DNA of 42,053 bases from Chloroflexota bacterium (GTDB lineage: Bacteria > Chloroflexota > Limnocylindria > P2-11E), in contig VBDQ01000020.1 in the NCBI GenBank assembly GCA_005889075.1, forward strand, positions 1 through 42,053. The letters run 5' to 3'. This document shows, in pieces, positions 15,705 to 23,438 of the stretch. The notes below the pieces were generated by a model. The model was not told where the DNA came from. It worked only from the letters and a program-made list of their open reading frames with translations, and did no database searches. Position numbers and translations under genes: made by a program. Each line of letters starts with the position of its first letter. The stretch's first letter is position 1.

Positions 15705-16633
15705 TACTTGAACAGCTCCGGATGGACGATCCGCGCATAGGCCTCGGCGGCCTCGCCGACCCGTGGCCCCGGCCGGTTGATGAGGTTCGGCTCGATCGTC
15801 CCGATGCGCCCGTTCCGGACCGCCGAGATCGCGGACCACCCGCTCCGGGCCGCGACATCCGCCGGTTTGGCCGCGTACGGGTCGGCCGCAAGCACGATGA
15901 CCTCAGGGTCGGCCTTCACGATCTGCTCGGCCGAAAGCTGCGGATACGCCGTCGTCGCGTTCGCGGCGACGTTCACACCGCCGGCGATCTTGATGAGGTC
16001 ATCGATGTACGAGCCAGGGCCGACGGTGAAGATCTTTGCCGGGTCCGACGCGTCGATCTCGTGGTAGACGCGCGGCCGGGTGGCCACGTTCGCGGTCTTC
16101 GCGCGCACCGCATCGACCTTTTGCTCGATCGACGTCGCGAGCGTGCTGCCATCCGCGCCGACCGCCTGACCCAGCAGCCGCGCGGTCTTCGCGACGTCGG
16201 CGACGTTTTGTGGATCGACGACCAGCACGGTGAGCGAGGCAGACTGCAGCTTCTCGATCGTCCCATCGGAAAACTTGACCGTCAGCACGAGATCAGGCCG
16301 AAGCGAGACGATCTTCTCGAAGTTCACCTTCACGCCGCCGACCTTGTCGATCTTGGTCGCGTCGGCCGGCTCGTCGGAGAAATCGTCGACGCCGACGACG
16401 CGCGGTCCCGCGCCGATTGCGAACAGGAACGCGGTGATGGACGGGCCGATCGATACGAGGCGCTCGGGTCGCGCGGAGAGCGTCACGGCGTGGCCCTGGA
16501 AATCGGTGACGGTCGTCGGGAACGGCGCGCTTGCGGCGGGGGGCGTGGGCGTCGGCCGTGCGGTCGCGCCACAGGCGGCGGCAAACGTCAGGAAGAGGAC
16601 GGCGAGGAGCGTGAGGATCGAACGAGAGCGCAT
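15704..16633 (-). CDS. ABC transporter substrate-binding lipoprotein, cobalamin type (BtuF-like)
   Basis: A 309-residue protein with a lipobox ending at Cys21 (LTFAAAC) and a short Pro/Thr linker. It has the cluster A-II (helical-backbone) binding-protein fold: VTDFQGHAVTLSARPERLVSIGPS, NFEKIVSLRPDLVLT, and a C-terminal half with AYPQLSAEQIVKADPEVIV. ATG at 16633 is preferred over GTG at 16642 because GGGGTGA is spaced 8 nt from the ATG and directly abuts the GTG. The riboswitch immediately upstream supports corrinoid specificity. Siderophore binding is the alternative and cannot be excluded from the protein alone. Confidence 0.9.
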   Translation of the reverse strand: MRSRSILTLLAVLFLTFAAACGATARPTPTPPAASAPFPTTVTDFQGHAVTLSARPERLVSIGPSITAFLFAIGAGPRVVGVDDFSDEPADATKIDKVGGVKVNFEKIVSLRPDLVLTVKFSDGTIEKLQSASLTVLVVDPQNVADVAKTARLLGQAVGADGSTLATSIEQKVDAVRAKTANVATRPRVYHEIDASDPAKIFTVGPGSYIDDLIKIAGGVNVAANATTAYPQLSAEQIVKADPEVIVLAADPYAAKPADVAARSGWSAISAVRNGRIGTIEPNLINRPGPRVGEAAEAYARIVHPELFK

Positions 16634-16648
16634 CTGGCTCACCCCTTT

Positions 16649-16765
16649 CTCGCGAAGGTGTGTTGGCCGCGAGCGGGTTATTCAGGCGACCCGAGTTGGG
16701 GCGATGCCCTTCACGGTGGCGCGACCCTGCCGGAATCTCACCGGCTTCGCTGAAAAGCCCGCGTA
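16649..16765 (-). promoter_or_regulatory. Cobalamin riboswitch with translational expression platform
   Basis: Read on the minus strand, 16712-16750 carries the B12-box core: GAAGCCGGTGAGATTCCGGC followed by AGGGTCGCGCCACCGTGA. The flanking pieces are AACTCGGGTCGCCTGAA. This matches the conserved core of cobalamin riboswitches (consensus AAgCCGGTGaGAaTCCGGC...GGTCgCGCCACtGT). Downstream, CTCGCG and CGCGAG (16668-16673 and 16649-16654) can pair just before the GGGGTGA ribosome binding site. That is the likely switch, repressing translation of the importer when cobalamin is plentiful. Motif match is by eye; the exact 5' boundary is uncertain. Confidence 0.85.
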
Positions 16766-16783
16766 TTCAGTTGTGCGCGGAGA

Positions 16784-17047
16784 TCAGGCTGGCACGTGCT
16801 CCTGGGTGTATCGCGCATTGTCCGAGAGATGGCTGCTGAACACTCGCTGCAGGGTCATCACGTGCGCACAGAGACCGGAGGTGCGGAAATGGTCGCACTC
16901 GCAGGACCAGTCATCACCCTTGAGGGAGACGGCGTGGGTGCCGTTGTCACCGCGGAACGCTACCTCGAAGCTTCGGAAGGAGATCCGCTCGGGTTCTTCG
17001 GCGTACCGCTTCGCCTTCTCGATCTTGGAGATGAGGCTCGAGTACAT
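16784..17047 (-). CDS. SWIM zinc-finger mini-protein
   Basis: An 87-residue protein with a CxC-x8-CxH SWIM motif: Cys49, Cys51, Cys60 and His62 (SCECDHFRTSGLCAHV). The N-terminus YSSLISKIEKAKRYAEEPER is a charged helix, followed by a short beta segment. SWIM domains bind DNA or proteins; stand-alone versions of this size have no established role. ATG 17047 is chosen because GGAGG lies 5 nt before it; a GTG 15 nt upstream would remove that spacing. It lies upstream of the cobalamin riboswitch and is probably a separate transcript. Confidence 0.82.
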   Translation of the reverse strand: MYSSLISKIEKAKRYAEEPERISFRSFEVAFRGDNGTHAVSLKGDDWSCECDHFRTSGLCAHVMTLQRVFSSHLSDNARYTQEHVPA

Positions 17048-17221
17048 AACGTCCTCCACCAACCCCGATTCTTCCCGGCTTGGCCGGACGGGCCGAGTCT
17101 AGCCTCCGGACATAGCATTCGCGGGACCGCGGAAAAGCGGCCGAATTAGGGGACGATCGATTTCGAGTGAGCTTCACGGACTGAATTCGCGCTGAGGCCA
17201 TCCGCTTCGCACTGGGTCCGC

Positions 17222-18388
17222 ATGCTGGTGATCTTCAGCCTGGCCGGATTCCTCGAGGTCGCGAGCTACGGGCAGCTTTCGGCGTTCACGCCACTGTATT
17301 TGCCGAGGATCGGCGTGGCCGCGGCCGACGTTGCCTTCTGGGTCGGCGTCATCACCTCGCTTGCGAACCTGTTCGGGCTCCCGTTCCTGCCGTTCTGGGG
17401 CGCGCTCGCGGACCGGTATGGACGCAAGCCGCTCATCATCCGCTCGTTCATCGCGGCGTTCTTCGCGCTCGGCGTCACCGCCGTCGCGCCGAACATCGCG
17501 GTCTTCACCATCGCGCGCGGCTTTCAGGCGCTCGCGCTTGGGAACACCGGGCTGATCCTCGCGACCCTCGCGGATCACGCGCCGGCGGCGCGCGTGGCGT
17601 TCGCGTTTGGCGTCGTCAACGGTGCGAACCCGTTTGGCGCGTTCGTCGGACCGCTCGTCGGCGGACCGATCGTGGACCGCTTCGGTTTCCCCTGGCTGGT
17701 CGCCGTCGACGCAACCCTGATGGCATTCGTCGTGGTGTTGCTCACGTTCGGCTACCGCAATGGATTCGTGCCACGCACGACCGGCGAGCCGCTGCTCCGC
17801 ATGGCGCTGGACGGCGTCGCCATGGTGATCCGCTCGCCACGGCTACGAGCTCTCTTCCCCGCGCTGTTCCTGCTCTTCGGCGGCTGGATCCTCGCGTTCA
17901 TCTACGTCCCGCTTGTCGTGGCGCGTCTCTACGCGGGCGCAGACCTCGCGACGGTCGTAGGGGTCGTGCTCGGTGGAGGTGGCCTCGTCACGATCGCGGC
18001 CTCCCCCGGCATCGGCGCGCTCGCGGACCGCTTCGGCCACTGGCGCGTGCTCATCGCGGGCGGCGCAGTGCTCGTCCTCGTGTGGCTTCTGCCTTTCTTC
18101 ACGCGCGATCTCGTGGTATTCGCAATCCTCTGGGCTGTCGCGAACGGCCTATCGAGTGGAGTGTTCAGCGTGTCCTTCAACGTGATCGCCGGCTCGGCCA
18201 GCGAGACCGCGCGCGGGCGCGTGATGAGCTTCGCGTATGCGCCGGCGAACATGAGCTTCGTGGTCGGGCCGCTCATCGGAAGCGTTCTCGCTCCGATCGA
18301 TGTATTTCTCGTGTTCCCGGCCGCGGCGGTCTTGACGGCGGTGGGTCTCGCGGCGACGGCCTACGCGCGCACACGGCCGCCGATCTAG
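17222..18388 (+). CDS. MFS transporter
   Basis: A 388-residue protein with about twelve predicted membrane helices in two halves. The signature between helices 2 and 3 is GALADRYGRKPLI (residues ~60-72), and its repeat in the second half is GALADRFGHWRVLI (~260-273). Helix 5 carries NPFGAFVGPLVGGPIVDRFG, resembling drug:H+ antiporters of the 12-helix type. Substrate unknown; drug or metabolite efflux is likely. The start is the first ATG after an in-frame stop at 17168; the first helix begins at residue 2, so a slightly longer N-terminus from a non-standard codon is possible. Confidence 0.88.
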   Translation: MLVIFSLAGFLEVASYGQLSAFTPLYLPRIGVAAADVAFWVGVITSLANLFGLPFLPFWGALADRYGRKPLIIRSFIAAFFALGVTAVAPNIAVFTIARGFQALALGNTGLILATLADHAPAARVAFAFGVVNGANPFGAFVGPLVGGPIVDRFGFPWLVAVDATLMAFVVVLLTFGYRNGFVPRTTGEPLLRMALDGVAMVIRSPRLRALFPALFLLFGGWILAFIYVPLVVARLYAGADLATVVGVVLGGGGLVTIAASPGIGALADRFGHWRVLIAGGAVLVLVWLLPFFTRDLVVFAILWAVANGLSSGVFSVSFNVIAGSASETARGRVMSFAYAPANMSFVVGPLIGSVLAPIDVFLVFPAAAVLTAVGLAATAYARTRPPI

Positions 18389-18390
18389 TG

Positions 18391-18894
18391 CTACGGCCGT
18401 GGCGGCTCGTACGCGCGCCAGGCCTCGAGACCGTGAACGGTCGAGGGCCAGGCGAGCTCCTCGAGCGGCGGCAGCTTGTCCTTAGCGAAGAACGCCGCTT
18501 CCGACGCTTCGTCCGGGGCGACGCGCAGTTCCCCCGAGACGATGCGCGCCCGGTAGATCACCACGAGGATCGGGAAGCCTGGCCGCATCCACATCGCGAG
18601 CAACCCGTCCAGAGCGACGTCGAACCCGGTCTCTTCGGTGGTCTCCCGGCGCGCCGCATCCTCCGGCGTCTCATCGCTCTCGACGAGGCCGCCGGGAAGC
18701 GCCCAGCGACCGTCGCGCGGTCCGTAGTTGAGCCGCACGAGAAGGACACCGCCGTCGCGCTCGACGATCGTGTTCGCTCCGATCTGCACGTGCATGAAGT
18801 CCGCGAACCCGCACACCGGGCACGCCGGCCGTTCGCGGCCATCGATGCGCGTCGGCACGAGCGGCGTGCCATCGCGCGGGCAGAACGCGAACAA
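18391..18894 (-). CDS. NUDIX hydrolase with degenerate zinc ribbon
   Basis: A 167-residue protein. The Nudix box GGLVESDETPEDAARRETTE continuing ETG spans residues 68-90 with all conserved positions (G x5 E x7 RE x2 EE x G). The N-terminal ribbon has Cys5, Cys25 and Cys28, but the fourth ligand is Asp8 (CPRDG where CPxCG is usual). Related ribbon-bearing Nudix enzymes hydrolyse NADH or ADP-ribose-type substrates; the exact one cannot be assigned. The start is a TTG 27 nt after the PGI/PMI stop, the last gene of the sugar operon. The weak start leaves the first few residues uncertain. Confidence 0.88.
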   Translation of the reverse strand: MFAFCPRDGTPLVPTRIDGRERPACPVCGFADFMHVQIGANTIVERDGGVLLVRLNYGPRDGRWALPGGLVESDETPEDAARRETTEETGFDVALDGLLAMWMRPGFPILVVIYRARIVSGELRVAPDEASEAAFFAKDKLPPLEELAWPSTVHGLEAWRAYEPPRP

Positions 18895-18921
18895 TCGCGG
18901 CGACCCGCGCGCGTGCAGCTG

Positions 18922-20004
18922 CTAGGAGCCCTTCGCGAGACGGTCTTTGAGGTAGTCGATCGAGTCGTTCGGCGAGGGATCGGCGCCGTTGAGCAGCGCG
19001 AGATAGAACGACACGTAGTCGGTGAAGAGGACCATCTGCAGGACCTCTGAGAGCAGGTTCTGACCGGCGAACTGCAGCGTCCGGTGCTCGATCTGCGCGC
19101 GATCGAGGAGCTCGCGGGTCACCTCGAATCGAATCTTGTGCCGCGGGTTGTCGCGATCGCTCCGCAGCAGGAGCACGGTCAGCGCTTCTCGCGCGATGGG
19201 TGGATGCGGGAAACCGACGACGGCGTTGTGGTTGAGCTCGCTCATGATGTCGAACGCCGACCAGTTCTTCGCGTTCTCGTTCCACTGGCCCTTGACGCGG
19301 CGCGCCATCACGCCCATGACCCCGGCGCCGTACGCGACCATGATCCGCCCGAACAGCTCCTGTGCGAGCTTCTTCGCGTCGTTCGTCCGGCCGCCCTCGT
19401 GGACACGCTCCTCGATGCGCGAGAGGTCCTTGAGCGCCACCTCGATGTCCGCGGAGAGGTCGCGCACGAAACCCATGCGGAAGAGCGCGCCGAGGACGAG
19501 GCCGAGCGAATAGCCGAGCGTCGCGCGGGGCCGCGCCTTGTAGCTGAAGGTCACGACGGGGTAACCCGACGCGCGCGCGAGCTCGGCCAGCTTGCCGCCG
19601 GTCGTGAGGGCGAGGACCTTCGCGCCGCGCCTTCGGGCTTCCTCGAAGGCCGAGAGCGTCTCCTCGGTGTTGCCCGAATAGCTCGACGCGATCACGAGCG
19701 AGTCTCGACCGACGTAGCCGGGGAGCCCGTAGTCGCGATGCACCGTCATCGGCACCTTGAGCTCGCCCTCGAGCAGCGCCGCCGCGAGGTCGCCGCCGAT
19801 CGCCGACCCGCCCATGCCGGCGACGATGATGCTGCGCACATCTCCGTACGCCGGTGGGATGCTCGCTTTCGTGGCGATCGCCCACGCATCGCGGATCTGC
19901 TTCGGCAGCTCCTTGATCCGTCCGAGCATGTCCTCTGGATCGGCAGCGCGGATCCGTTCGACCGATTCGATCACCGACGTGTCGCGCGTCTCAGTGATTG
20001 CCAT
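18922..20004 (-). CDS. Bifunctional phosphoglucose/phosphomannose isomerase (SIS domain)
   Basis: A 360-residue protein with two SIS domains. GMGGSAIGGD at 63-72 and SSYSGNTEE at 107-115 are the phosphosugar-binding loops. The second domain has MSELNHNAVVGF, carrying the catalytic Glu/His typical of the archaeal/actinobacterial PGI/PMI family. It interconverts fructose-6-phosphate with glucose-6-phosphate and mannose-6-phosphate. ATG 20004 is preferred over the GTG just before it because AGGGGG lies about 6 nt upstream of it. It overlaps the phosphomutase gene by 14 nt. Together they link central sugars to nucleotide-sugar synthesis. Confidence 0.92.
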   Translation of the reverse strand: MAITETRDTSVIESVERIRAADPEDMLGRIKELPKQIRDAWAIATKASIPPAYGDVRSIIVAGMGGSAIGGDLAAALLEGELKVPMTVHRDYGLPGYVGRDSLVIASSYSGNTEETLSAFEEARRRGAKVLALTTGGKLAELARASGYPVVTFSYKARPRATLGYSLGLVLGALFRMGFVRDLSADIEVALKDLSRIEERVHEGGRTNDAKKLAQELFGRIMVAYGAGVMGVMARRVKGQWNENAKNWSAFDIMSELNHNAVVGFPHPPIAREALTVLLLRSDRDNPRHKIRFEVTRELLDRAQIEHRTLQFAGQNLLSEVLQMVLFTDYVSFYLALLNGADPSPNDSIDYLKDRLAKGS

Positions 20005-21451
20005 CACTTGCCCCCTTCACCATGCGCTCGCCCGCATCGAGGAGCGGTGCGAGCTCGCCCTGTGATTTCGTTTCGGCGTACACCCGGACGAGCGGCTCGG
20101 TCCCCGAAAGCCGGATCAAGAGCCACGAGCCGTCGTCCAAGAAAAACTTCGTGCCGTCCTTCGTATCGAGCTGCACGATCTTCGCCACCGCGTGGCCGCC
20201 GAGCTTTTCCGGGGCCGCCTCGTGCAGCGCCGCCATGATCCGCGTCTTCGCCGACCCGTACGCCGCGCCCTCGAAGTGCAGATCGCGCCGCAGGTAATGC
20301 GATGGACCCGCGATGCGCATGAGCTCGGCGATGAGCTCGGACGGCTTCTTCTTCGTCTTGAGGAGGAAGTCGAGGAGGAAAAGATCGGCGACGATCCCAT
20401 CGCGCTCCGGAAGGTGCATCGCGAAGCCGAACCCGCCGGACTCCTCGCCGCCCATCATCGCCCCGGTCTCCTGCATCTTCGGGCCGATGTATTTGAAGCC
20501 CACCGGCACCTCGTAGACCTTGACGCCATATTTCGCGCCGAGACGGTCCGCCATCGAGGTCATGTTCACGGTCTTCACGACCGGCTGCCGTAGGCCGCGG
20601 ATCTCGATGAGGTACCACATGAGCAGCGCATACACGGTGAGCGTGGTCACGAAAATCCCGCGCTCGTCGGCGAGACCCGCGCGGTCTGCGTCGCCGTCGA
20701 CCGCGAGACCTACGTTGGCGCGCTCTGCCGGGATGCGGCGAAGGAACTCGTCGATGTTCGGCGGGATGGGCTCGGGGTTCACGCCGCCGAAGTACGGGTT
20801 TCGCTCGCCGTGCAGCTCGACGATCTTGGTCTTGCCGCCCCCGATGAGCTTTGGGAAGTAGCCGCCTGCGCTCCCGTAGAGCGCCTCGCACACGACGGTG
20901 TAGCCGGCAGCCTGGAACGCTTCGAGATCGAAGAGCTCGCCAACGTGCGCGAGGTAGTCCGGTGCGGGGTCGAAGAGCTCGATCCGTCCCTTCGCTTTGG
21001 CGTCCTCGAATTTCATGCGCCGCACGCGCTCGGGGTGCGCTTCGAGCGGATGGATGATGGCCTCGAGCTCCTTCAGCATGTCGGGGCCCGCGGCGGCGCC
21101 GGTCTCCGCCTTGACCTTGAAGCCGTTGTCGGTCCAGGGGTTGTGGCTCGCGGTGATGACGATGCCGGCTTTGGCCTTCCTGCGCATCGTCGCCCACGAG
21201 AACGACTGGGTCGGCGCGGCGGCCGTCGCCAGGTGAACGTTGACGTCGTGTGCCGCGACGACCTCGGCCGCCGCGGCGGCGAAGTGCTCGGACACAAATC
21301 GCCGATCGAAGCCGATCACGACCCCACGATCGGCGCCACCGTTACGGACGACCCACTCGGCAACGGCCTGCGAGCACACGCGCACCGCATCGAACGTGTA
21401 CTCCTCGGCGATGCGCGCGCGCCAGCCGTCGGTGCCGAAGACGATGTTCAC
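19991..21451 (-). CDS. Phosphoglucomutase/phosphomannomutase
   Basis: A 486-residue alpha-D-phosphohexomutase. It begins FGTDGWRA. The phosphoserine loop TASHNPWTDNGFK has the catalytic serine at 102. The metal loop is DGDADR near 243, the sugar loop GEESGG near 330, and the phosphate loop RLSGTEP near the C-terminus. It converts hexose-6-phosphates to hexose-1-phosphates. The GTG start overlaps the epimerase stop (GTGA at 21451-21448). Glucose versus mannose specificity is not readable from sequence alone; the bifunctional isomerase downstream suggests both may be used. Confidence 0.93.
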   Translation of the reverse strand: MNIVFGTDGWRARIAEEYTFDAVRVCSQAVAEWVVRNGGADRGVVIGFDRRFVSEHFAAAAAEVVAAHDVNVHLATAAAPTQSFSWATMRRKAKAGIVITASHNPWTDNGFKVKAETGAAAGPDMLKELEAIIHPLEAHPERVRRMKFEDAKAKGRIELFDPAPDYLAHVGELFDLEAFQAAGYTVVCEALYGSAGGYFPKLIGGGKTKIVELHGERNPYFGGVNPEPIPPNIDEFLRRIPAERANVGLAVDGDADRAGLADERGIFVTTLTVYALLMWYLIEIRGLRQPVVKTVNMTSMADRLGAKYGVKVYEVPVGFKYIGPKMQETGAMMGGEESGGFGFAMHLPERDGIVADLFLLDFLLKTKKKPSELIAELMRIAGPSHYLRRDLHFEGAAYGSAKTRIMAALHEAAPEKLGGHAVAKIVQLDTKDGTKFFLDDGSWLLIRLSGTEPLVRVYAETKSQGELAPLLDAGERMVKGASDGNH

Positions 21452-22431
21452 AAACTTGGGGGGCGCTGCCCCCCAGCCCCAACGGTGTTCGGAATCGCCG
21501 CCCTCCAGTAAGCGAGCGTATCGCGGAGCGAGTCGGCGAGCGTGATGCGGGGCGACCAACCGGTCCGTTGACAAAAACGCGTGGAGTCGAGAGCGAGCCG
21601 CGTGGCCTCTCCGCCACGAACGCGCGAGGGATCGAGCTCGGCGCGGATGGCTATGCGTGCCATCGAGAGCAGCGTTTCGAGGATCTCTGAGATCGCGGTC
21701 GCACGACCGCTGCCGACGTTGTACGTCCCGCTTTCGGCCAGCGACAGCGCGGCGGCGTACGCGGTGGCCATGTCGCGCACGTCGAGAAAATCGCGCTGCG
21801 CGTCGAGGCGCCCGTGCCGCACGATCGGCTCGACGAGACCGGCCTCCGCCTCGGCGATCTGCTTCGCGAACGCCGACGCGGCGAGCCCGGGATGCTGCCG
21901 CGGCCCGTTCTGATTCGCCGGCCGGAGGATCACGACCGGAGCCTGGCGGCGCGATGCCGCCTCGCGCGCGAGCGCCTCCGCGGCCACCTTCGTCGCGGCA
22001 TAGACGTTTTCCGGCTGGACCGGCGCGTCTTCGGTGACGGGGACGCGATCCGGGGCGCCGTACACGTCCGCGCTCGATGCCATGACAAAGCGCACGTTCG
22101 GCCGATCCGAGAGCGCGACCAGGAGCGTCGCCGTGCCGAGAACGTTCACCTGCACCGCGGCAACAGGATCCGCGCTCGCGAGGGTCGGCACCGCGATGCC
22201 GGCGAGGTGGATCACCGCTTCGGCCCGCGAGTCTTCAAGCGCGCGCTTCGTCTCCTCGAGGCTGGTGATGTTGCCGCGGTGAATCGATACCCGGTCGGCG
22301 ATTCCCGCAAGGTGCGGGAACGGCGGCTCCTCGTGCGCAAGGCCGTGCACCTCGTCGGCCCTGAAGAGCAAATGCTCGGCGAGATGGCTTCCCGCGAATC
22401 CGGTGATGCCGGTGACGAGTATTCGCGCCAC
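21448..22431 (-). CDS. NAD-dependent sugar-nucleotide epimerase/dehydratase (SDR extended)
   Basis: A 327-residue protein. The Rossmann motif TGITGFAGSHLAEHL is at residues 7-20. VIHLAGIAVP, the ASSADVYG strand and the YAATK catalytic Tyr-Lys pair follow in order. DFLDVRDMATAY and YNVGSG are typical of GDP-mannose 4,6-dehydratase and GDP-6-deoxymannose reductase-like SDRs. The C-terminal residues (NTVGAGGQRPPSL) run across a perfect G6/C6 hairpin at 21457-21475 and look less conserved than the rest. The GTG start follows AATACT by 6 nt with no ribosome binding site. It heads the sugar operon; product identity (rhamnose, fucose or other) is not determined. Confidence 0.9.
   Translation of the reverse strand: MARILVTGITGFAGSHLAEHLLFRADEVHGLAHEEPPFPHLAGIADRVSIHRGNITSLEETKRALEDSRAEAVIHLAGIAVPTLASADPVAAVQVNVLGTATLLVALSDRPNVRFVMASSADVYGAPDRVPVTEDAPVQPENVYAATKVAAEALAREAASRRQAPVVILRPANQNGPRQHPGLAASAFAKQIAEAEAGLVEPIVRHGRLDAQRDFLDVRDMATAYAAALSLAESGTYNVGSGRATAISEILETLLSMARIAIRAELDPSRVRGGEATRLALDSTRFCQRTGWSPRITLADSLRDTLAYWRAAIPNTVGAGGQRPPSL
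21457..21475. repeat. Perfect G6/C6 hairpin at the epimerase-phosphomutase junction
   Basis: TGGGGGGC-GCT-GCCCCCCA is an 8-bp perfect stem with a 3-base loop. It lies inside the last codons of the epimerase and 6 nt before the GTG of the phosphomutase, where it could slow ribosomes or tune coupling. It resembles the GC block at 8525-8578. Confidence 0.6.
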
Positions 22432-22437
22432 GGCCGC

Positions 22438-22443
22438 AGTATT
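22438..22443 (-). promoter_or_regulatory. Putative -10 element of the epimerase operon (leaderless start)
   Basis: AATACT ends 6 nt before the GTG at 22431. It is divergent from the EamA promoter element 25 bp away. Confidence 0.38.
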
Positions 22444-22467
22444 CCGCGTCTCGTCGCTCGTTGCCCG

Positions 22468-22473
22468 TATCGT
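22468..22473 (+). promoter_or_regulatory. Putative -10 element of the EamA transporter (leaderless start)
   Basis: TATCGT ends 6 nt before the GTG at 22480; the space between is a run of six C, so there is no ribosome binding site. Confidence 0.4.
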
Positions 22474-22479
22474 CCCCCC

Positions 22480-23385
22480 GTGTCGCGCTCGCTCGTGACG
22501 CCGCTTACGGCGTTCTTGGTCGCGGCCATGTGGAGCGGCTCGTGGATCACGGGAAAGCTCGGCGTTGCGGGCGCGCCGCCGCTCGAGCTTTCCGCCGTCC
22601 GCTTCGTCATCGCGGCATTGGTCCTTGCGGTCATCGCCGTCGCGACGAGATTGCCGCTCGGCACCAAAGGGCTGTTTCCGGTCTTCCTCTCCGGTCTGCT
22701 CGGTTACGGTCTCTACAACGCCTTCGTGTTCGTCGGCCTCACGATGGCGCCGGCGTCCGATGGCGCACTCATCGTGCCGACGACCATTCCCGTCCTCACC
22801 GCGGTCGGCGCGACGCTCGTCGGTGAGCGCTTGACCACCGCGAAGCTGGCTGGGTTCGCCCTCGCCTCGTGCGGCGCGGCGCTGGTCATCCTCGCTGGGC
22901 AGACCGGCGGCGCGCTCTCGGAGGCGCGCGTGAGAGGCGACCTGCTCATGCTCACCGGCGCGGTCTGCTGGGCCGCGTACACGGTGCTCGGGACGATCAC
23001 CCTGCGCGATCGCTCGCCGCTCGCCGTGGTCACGCTCGCAGCGCCGGTCGGCGCTCTCGCGCTGCTGCCGCTGGGGGCGCTCGAGCTCGGCTATCGCGAC
23101 GTTCCGAGCTGGACGCTTGGGACTTGGCTCGATGTCCTTTATCTCGCGCTCATCGCGAGCGTCGCCAGCTTCGTGCTCTTCTATTGGATCGTGACGCGCG
23201 TCGGCGCGGGAATTGCGTCGCTGTCTTCGTATTTCGTCCCGGTCCTGACGCTCGTGATGGCGGTCACGTTCCTGGGCGACCGACCGCAACCTTTGCAGCT
23301 CGCCGGCGGGGTGGTGATCCTCGCGGGCGTCCGCGTCGCCACGCTTCGGCCGTCGGTCCGGCCCGTACCCGAGGGCGTGGCGTGA
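22480..23385 (+). CDS. EamA (DMT superfamily) transporter
   Basis: A 301-residue protein with ten predicted helices in two EamA repeats. The first repeat starts LTAFLVAAMWSGSWITGKLG and continues to VPTTIPVLTAVGATLVGERL. The second starts GDLLMLTGAVCWAAYTVLG and closes with SSYFVPVLTLVMAVTFLGDR, followed by QLAGGVVILAGV. Members export amino acids or other small metabolites; substrate unknown. The GTG 22480 start places the first helix right at the N-terminus as in the family. It is divergent from the sugar operon and 53 bp upstream of the AAA+ ATPase gene. Confidence 0.92.
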   Translation: MSRSLVTPLTAFLVAAMWSGSWITGKLGVAGAPPLELSAVRFVIAALVLAVIAVATRLPLGTKGLFPVFLSGLLGYGLYNAFVFVGLTMAPASDGALIVPTTIPVLTAVGATLVGERLTTAKLAGFALASCGAALVILAGQTGGALSEARVRGDLLMLTGAVCWAAYTVLGTITLRDRSPLAVVTLAAPVGALALLPLGALELGYRDVPSWTLGTWLDVLYLALIASVASFVLFYWIVTRVGAGIASLSSYFVPVLTLVMAVTFLGDRPQPLQLAGGVVILAGVRVATLRPSVRPVPEGVA

Positions 23386-23424
23386 TCATGCGGTCGAACG
23401 CGCGCTCGCTCACCTGACCGGCGA

Positions 23425-23430
23425 TAGGCT
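23425..23430 (+). promoter_or_regulatory. Putative -10 element of the AAA+ ATPase gene (leaderless start)
   Basis: TAGGCT ends 8 nt before the ATG at 23439; no Shine-Dalgarno is seen. The gene may also be read through from the EamA transporter. Confidence 0.4.
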
Positions 23431-23438
23431 GCGGCTCG

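Noticed and set aside
14556-15740. A 394-residue plus-strand frame over the B12 permease
   Set aside because: The composition is almost all charged residues with no domain; the minus strand encodes a clear FecCD permease.
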